From: Monodelphis domestica
Lineage: Eukaryota; Chordata; Mammalia; Didelphimorphia; Didelphidae
Assembly (NCBI RefSeq): GCF_027887165.1
Contig: NC_077230.1
Location: 37,833,351-37,897,350, forward strand
Length of the DNA stretch: 64,000 nucleotides
Direction of reading: 5' to 3'
Under the pieces are notes generated by a model. It did not search any database. It worked only from the letters and a program-made list of their open reading frames with translations, and was not told where the DNA came from. Shown here piece by piece: positions 58,155 through 64,000 of the stretch; positions within the stretch are counted from its first letter, which is position 1; each line of letters opens with the position of its first letter. A program made the translations under genes and the position numbers.

Positions 58155-58209
58155 ATGATGCAAAGAAGAGTCCAGAACCTCGATTTATTTTCTTGTCAAA
58201 TAGACAAAG
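58155..58209 (+). CDS. Mini-neurabin copy 2, coding exon 1
   Basis: Same 55-nt exon as 4639-4693: tandem ATG, MMQRRVQNLDLFSCQIDK plus one base, donor G|GTAAGC. The only protein change from copy 1 is Gln to Asn; two other codons differ silently. The conserved tandem ATG supports it as the start. The exons after the fourth lie outside the window, so it is unknown whether copy 2 keeps an intact SAM domain. Confidence 0.7.
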
Positions 58210-58435
58210 GTAAGCTTTAACTATAAAACTGCTTATTTCATACATGTATGCCATTTTTCATCAATTTTATTTTTATTAATTTGTTTTTCACATCAATAAA
58301 CATCAAATCTAGAAAATATTAAAAATATTAGGAATAATTCCCAAATGAAGATTAAGAAGTGTAAGTTTAACTGATAAATATTTTTGATATCATAACTTTT
58401 AAAATAATTTCAGAAAGGTGAGTTATAGCAATAAG

Positions 58436-59990
58436 GCACTATTTCCATTGATATTCTTGTCCTTGTTTAGTGAAAAATAATATGATAGAAGATGATCTAA
58501 CCATACCAAATATCAAAGTGTATTATTATAAAGTACTTATCTTCAAACTAATCTATTATTGATGAAGAAAGAGTAGTGGATCCATGGAATAGAGTAGGTA
58601 CACACAATATGCACAGTAGAAATGACTTTAGTAATGTGTTTCTTACATGCAAAAATCCATATTTTAGGGTCAAGAACTCACTGGGTCAAAAACTGCTGAG
58701 AAAACCAGAAAGCATTTTGGCAGAAACTAGATGTAGACCAATGCCGCACATCATGTGTCAAGATAAGGTCAAAGTGGCATTTGATTTATGCATTCAGGGT
58801 AATGCCAGATTTAAATTAGGGGGAAAAGAATTATCAAATAAAGGACAGAGAACATTATAGGAGGTGCAATGGATCATTTTCATTACCTTTAAAAGTTTTC
58901 CACACAAAACCAATATAGCTAAGACTAGAGGGAAAGAAGAAAAATGGGGAAAAATTTAAAGATCTGAATAAGGCCTCATTTCTCAAAGATATAGAGCACT
59001 GGATCAACTTTATAAAGAATACAGGTTGTTCCCCAATTCATAGATGCTAAAATTATATGAATAATCAGTTTTCAGATGAAGAAATAATAACTGTCTCTAG
59101 CCACATAAAAAAGCACTAAATCACTATGAAGAATACAAATTTAAACAACTCTTACTTTTCATGCCTATCAAATTTTCTTAACGAGACAGGAAAGGAAAAT
59201 GAAAAATGTTGGAGGTGATGGGGGAATATTTGAGACACTAAGGTACAGATGGTGGAATTGTGAACTGATTCATCTATTCTAGAGAACAATGTGGACATAT
59301 GCTCAAGGAGCTATACAATTGTGCATATTCTTTGACTTGGAAATATCATGACTAAGACAGTATCCCAAAGAGATTAGAAATTTTTAAAAGATGAAAAAAA
59401 ATGTCCCTAATATGTACAAAATAATTTATGGCAGTTCTTTTTTGTGTTGAAGAACTTAAAATTTCAGGGATAACATTCAATTGTGAAATGGCTGAAAAAT
59501 TTGTGGTATGTGATTGCAACAATATTATTGTGCTACATGAAATGATGATTAAGATGATTTCAAAAAACCTGGAACACTTATATGAACTGATGCAAAATGA
59601 AGGGAGCAGAAGCAGAACACTGGGTGCATGAACAGCAATACTATGCAATGATCAACTGTAAATGACTTTGCTATGCCCAGAAATACAAAGATTGAAAGAC
59701 AGTTCTGAAGAACTGAAAAATGTTATCCACTTACAGTGGAAAAGGTGATGGAATCTAAATGCAGAGCAAAACATATTTTTTTTTACTTTATTTTCCTTTT
59801 TTCCTGGTATGTTTTATTTCTCAACATGATGAATAAGGAAGGAAATATTTTTTACATGACTGCATATGTATAATCTTTATCAAATTGCTTACCTTTTTAA
59901 TGAGGTTGGAGACCAGGGTGAGTAGGAAAGAATTTGGAACTTAAAATAGATTTCATATGTCCTTAGAAAAAATTTTAATCATTAAAAATG
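58436..59990 (+). mobile_element. L1 ORF2 end and 3' region, forward, uninterrupted in copy 2
   Basis: Aligns with 12,410-12,536, 13,550-14,406 and 15,541-15,950 in copy 1 but without the blocks inserted there. It therefore shows the state before those insertions. The 94-codon frame at 58,576-58,860 is L1-derived. Confidence 0.75.
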
Positions 59991-60246
59991 TTTTAATGTG
60001 CTTATATGCTGAAAGGTAGAAAGTTCAGCAAAATCATTGGTCTAGGGGAGACTGTAAACAGAGTCAGATATATATAGCTAATTATTAAGGAAAAGATACC
60101 GGTAAAGTATAAGTGGATGGCTTATAATTCCAGTGCAAAGCTAGAGTGACCAGGCCAACTGTACTGGGAGGAAATTTTATTCTTACTGTTGCTTCAGATG
60201 TTTTAGGCTTTCATTATTATTACTATTATTATTTTTGCATTTATAG

Positions 60247-60367
60247 GTGACAACGAACTGGGGCTTTGTACTTGTATCTTCTTTGATCCAGCAGATGAGG
60301 ATGGAAAGGAACCAGGGGTTTTTATAACTGAAATTATTGAAGGAGGTGCAGTTCACAAACTTGGATG
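60247..60367 (+). CDS. Mini-neurabin copy 2, coding exon 2 (N-terminal PDZ)
   Basis: Joins exon 1 in phase 1 to read GDNELGLCTCIFFD, then EPGVFITEIIEGGAVHKLG and a split codon. Same 121-nt length as copy 1, acceptor TTTATAG, donor G|GTGAGT. Changes from copy 1 include R to C, A to I and A to V next to the conserved GG; ELGL and GVFITEI are kept. Confidence 0.85.
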
Positions 60368-62099
60368 GTGAGTTTGGTTTTGTAATTTTATAAGAATTGA
60401 CTTTGTAGGGAGGATTTAACATCATTCTAAAAAGGGTTAATATTGTAAACATGGAAAGTGACTACACAAATAAAATCTCTGAAAAATACAGAAATATCAA
60501 CTTTAAAAATATTGTCATGACCAAGCTAGTAAGGAAATGGAATTGGCTTGGAAACAAAGATTCTATAATTCCACTCCAACTTGGTCTGTAAACTGTGACT
60601 TTATTCTTGATCATTGAGAAGGTCTTTAATAATTGCCATAATGAGCCCATTGTAAACATGTGCCCAGCTATTTCCAAATCAGGTCAAATTAACAAGTATT
60701 TATAAATCTATACCATTCCAGAACCTGTGCTCTCCATGAAGGGATATAAAGAAAGTGGGAAAATAGTTCTTGATTTGGAGAAATGAAAAATTGAATTGAC
60801 TAGGCAACAAACAAATTACTATTGTGTGCAGAAAAGATCTATACTAAATAAATGTGAGAAAATCTGGGTGTGGGGGATACTTTGGTTGTATTAGAAAAAA
60901 TGGTATCTATGAGACACTGGCAACTATCTTCAGAGATTATTGAAATTTGACTATACAATAAAATAATTCCTGAATTGAGAGAGGGCCTCCGAGATATAGG
61001 AATGTAGGAATATACATTTAAAATATTACTATAAACTGCCCAAAGTGAATCCTTGAGAAAGGAAAAAAATAAGAAATGCAAAAAGGTTGCCAAATCATAA
61101 GTTTAACCTTGTAAGAATTTACTATGCAACTGAGGTCAAATGGTACCCTCTATGTCCTTGCTCATGATGTAATTTTGGACTTTAAAATAGAATTCTTCCT
61201 GAGATGACACTCTGTTACATAGAACTGAAAGCAAAAAAACGCCATCAGGCTTTCTGTTTCAAAGCCTGAGGCTCATTACTTCTTCATCCCCAACTCACTT
61301 AGCCCAGATGGTTTTAGAATTTGTTCCTGCTTCCAAGATTGTAACAGAATTGATTTCTTTAGATGCCTATCCTGAATATCCCAGATAAATGGTGAAAATT
61401 TTCTCCTCTTAACCTCCCAAAGTTGTTTTCTTTTCCTCAGTTTCTATGATGACATTTATCTGTTTATTATCACCCAAGGTCTCTACAATAAAAATATCAA
61501 CTAGAAGTTTCCTTCTGAATTATCGTCTCCTTACTCAGTCTTCAGTCAGTGGGTGCATTGTCTGATACCTCAGAAGAATCATTTGTTTTAGTTTCTGCAG
61601 ATCCTATTGACTTTCTGAAGAATATTAAAATTGAAACAATACTCTGATAATTGTTTGTAGGAGGGCATCTGTGTTTGTGGATGATTTCTCTTGGATCCTT
61701 CTCACTGTGTTTTCCAAGATCTGCCAAAGTCCCTTCCTTTTTCAATCTCATTTCATTATTGAGACTTAGCCAGCTGGAAAGGCTTGGAGTACAGACTCAG
61801 TTATGAACACTAATCATCCTTGAAGCCCACTTAAAAAAAATCCAGGGAAGAATCCCCAGACAGGCTGCAGGGTAATGAAATTATTGAGACACACCAGCCC
61901 TCTAAGTCCTCTGATTAATTTGTAGAAAAGTGGTGACTGAAAAATTTGTAAGTGGCAACCATTATAGTAATGGTATGATGAGTCATTGAAGTCTATCTCT
62001 TAAATTAGTACCATATCTTCTAATCATACACATGCATTGGACTTTTAGGTCATAAAATCTTCAATGTAATTTTAATTACTATGCAATTCTATTTTTCAG

Positions 62100-62207
62100 T
62101 ATCCGTGTATATGACCAGATTATTAAAATAGGTGACATCAATCTAATTGGATTGGATGAAGCAGAAATCGTCTCTACTTTTAAAAAAATGAACAATTCTC
62201 CTTTCAA
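62100..62207 (+). CDS. Mini-neurabin copy 2, coding exon 3 (C-terminal PDZ)
   Basis: Reads IRVYDQIIKIGDINLIGLD, then EAEIVSTFKKMNNSPF and a split codon (AA). Its IRVYDQI is closer to the neurabin IQVNDQI than copy 1 (IHLFDQI), so copy 2 may be the less changed paralogue. 108 nt, acceptor TTTTTCAG, near-ideal donor AA|GTAAGT. Confidence 0.85.
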
Positions 62208-62545
62208 GTAAGTAAATTTTCCCACATTTCTTTAAGATGCATAGATTGCTAGATCATTGTTTTTGATTTGGAAATTTCTTTAGCAATGTGTTCAAACAGA
62301 AAAATTGGGGAGAAAGAAAGCCTAATTAACATGTTTAAATAATTTCTCTTTTTGTCTTCTTTTGCTAGGAAATGACCCTCTTTTTTTCTGTTCAGCAGTT
62401 CACAAGACATTTTAGGACCCATTTGCACCTTTCTTTCTGAATACTCTATCACATCTCAAGCAAATCCTTGATTTTCATTTGCATTTATTTTTAGTTAATG
62501 AATTTTTATTTTCTTGGCAAATAATGCTCCTTGAACCTGAAGAGG

Positions 62546-62593
62546 TTTTTTTGTTTTGTTTTGTTTTGTTTTGTTTTGTTTTGTTTTGTTTTT
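62546..62593 (+). repeat. (TTTTG)n microsatellite
   Basis: About nine TTTTG units, 100 bp upstream of exon 4 of copy 2. Copy 1 has only a T-run at the matching place (18,771-18,778). Confidence 0.95.
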
Positions 62594-62692
62594 GTAAGAA
62601 TGAAAGCTTAGCTGAATTTCCCCATTCCACTTTTTGCATGGCTATGTCTTAATCCAAAGTACATAAATTAAATGTGGATATTTTGTACCTAG

Positions 62693-62798
62693 GATTGAAA
62701 TTGGCCGCGAACCACCTGAAGTGAAGTCAGAACTTATCGAACTCCTTGAGTTGTCAGAGGAAAGGAAGAAATATTTTATGGATTCGCTCATAGTACAG
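62693..62798 (+). CDS. Mini-neurabin copy 2, coding exon 4 (end of PDZ)
   Basis: The leading G completes Lys; then IEIGREPPEVKSELIELLE and LSEERKKYFMDSLIVQ, donor CAG|GTATTA, ending in phase 0. 106 nt as in copy 1. Most codon differences from copy 1 are silent. The next exon, by analogy about 3.4 kb downstream, is beyond the window. Confidence 0.85.
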
Positions 62799-64000
62799 GT
62801 ATTATGTGAACCAAATAAAAAAATGCAGAAACGCAAAATTCTTTCTTTTTTTATCATAATATTAAAATAAAATATTTGTTCTTTAAAACGTTTCCTTTCC
62901 TACTCTTCAGTAACTTCATCTTAATTTATTACATACTTTTTTATTGTTGCTCTTTTATGAAATTTTATCAATGTCTCTGAGATTTACATTCTAATCTTCT
63001 CTGATGCACTTCAACCTTCACCACTGAATTATCATTTGTAGTATAGAGAATGAATTAAGCAAAACTGAGCAATAAATACAGCAACTGAATCTGATAGTTT
63101 TTGCTCCTTTCTGAACAACGGAGATATATACATGTGTGTATGTATATGTATATTTTTATATCTCTAGCTTTTGTCCCAGTCTAAGATTTTCCATTACAAT
63201 TAGTCAGAGGATGGCAATCTTTTAATGCTGCTTTAATTTACCTTAGTTTTAAAGAGCCTTCTGTTTCTGCTTACTTTACATTATTTAATATGGGTTTTTT
63301 TAATGTCTTGTAGAATTCTTATTGTTAATTTCAAAAACTTAATAATATCTCATTACATAATATATCACAGCATTTGTTCAGGTTTTCCCAAATTAACGGA
63401 CACTTTGTATTCAGACAAAGAATGTGTAAGTGTACACATATTCCCTTGATTTCCTGCCTTTGATGACTTTGGGGTTTCACTTCTATTCTAGTTGCATTGA
63501 TTTTGTTCATGTTAAATCTTTCTCAGTAGTGCAAAATTTCTATTTTTTCTTTTATTATGATCACAAACCCCCTAGTTTTTTACCATCAATATGCCTCACA
63601 AATATTGGTGTAAGAGGTCTTATTCCTGTTGTTTTTCTAATTTTGAATGCTGTATGGATATTGGTTGATATTAAGGTTGTATATGCAACTTGAATTCATT
63701 ATGGTAAATTATATAGCCCTTTCCTATTCAAACCTTCATTTGTATCACATGATTTCCAGTTTTTCTCAGGCCTTCCAGAATACAGAATCCTTCCTCTCTC
63801 ATTTTTGTTTTTGGGTTTTTGAACCCCTGGATTGCTGATTTAATTATCTTCTGGGACTTCCTCATGGTAGAATATTTTATGAACTCTCAATTATTGTCAA
63901 GTAATCCTGAATAATTTTATTAATTTTGAAGGTTCAGTCTGAGGACCTGTTAATTTTAGACCTCTTTTATTATTCTTGTTTTTAACATTTCCATTAAGAT

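Overview
The window looks like a stretch of marsupial nuclear genome. It is AT-rich and gene-poor. It carries LINE-1 elements whose 5' ends, ORF2 pieces and 3' ends read like marsupial L1. It also has many tRNA-derived SINEs with A/B boxes, a conserved middle and a 'ccaagatggaaggtaaggg' tail, older MAR1-, MIR- and L2-like fragments, and class-I-type retroviral LTRs. Species cannot be fixed from the sequence. No bacterial, CRISPR or stand-alone tRNA/rRNA features were seen.

The only convincing host gene is a split gene on the + strand, present as two tandem copies. Copy 1 spans about 2,455-43,392 and copy 2 starts at about 55,535 and runs off the right edge. No single ORF shows it, because its exons are 52-137 nt. 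I found eleven candidate coding exons in copy 1 (4639-4693, 16181-16301, 18323-18430, 18880-18985, 22426-22508, 30010-30106, 31269-31320, 40527-40629, 41432-41519, 41738-41874, 43112-43192). Their splice phases chain without conflict into an ancestral protein of about 343 residues: a short leader, one PDZ domain, a coiled-coil stretch and a C-terminal SAM domain. The leader, PDZ and SAM resemble neurabin-1 (PPP1R9A), but the long N-terminal half of neurabin (actin binding and PP1 docking) is absent. I read it as a 'mini-neurabin'. Copy 2 shows the first four coding exons (58155-58209, 60247-60367, 62100-62207, 62693-62798) with identical exon lengths and phases and many synonymous differences.

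Copy 1 appears damaged at its 3' end. There is a TAA inside exon 9, and the SAM exon holds another TAA plus a one-base loss. It would end after about 251 residues, keeping PDZ and coiled coil but losing SAM. Copy 2 is intact as far as it is visible.

Layout: 1-2,100 L1 debris; 2,130-4,700 promoter-like region and first coding exon of copy 1; 4,930-15,950 a nest of L1, retroviral LTR/integrase, SINE and a retrocopy inside intron 1; 16,181-18,985 PDZ exons; 19,100-30,000 intron with SINEs and a reverse L1; 30,010-31,475 coiled-coil exons and a 162-bp direct repeat; 31,790-37,350 a reverse L1 split by a solo LTR; 39,430-43,392 last exons and poly(A) signal; 43,400-55,190 intergenic DNA with reverse L1s and a second solo LTR; 55,196-64,000 copy 2, with a 1.5-kb almost pure A+T block between its promoter-like region and first coding exon.

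Aligning the copies by eye gives an 'empty site' comparison for several insertions in copy 1. All gene, splice and family calls are by eye, without database search or RNA data.
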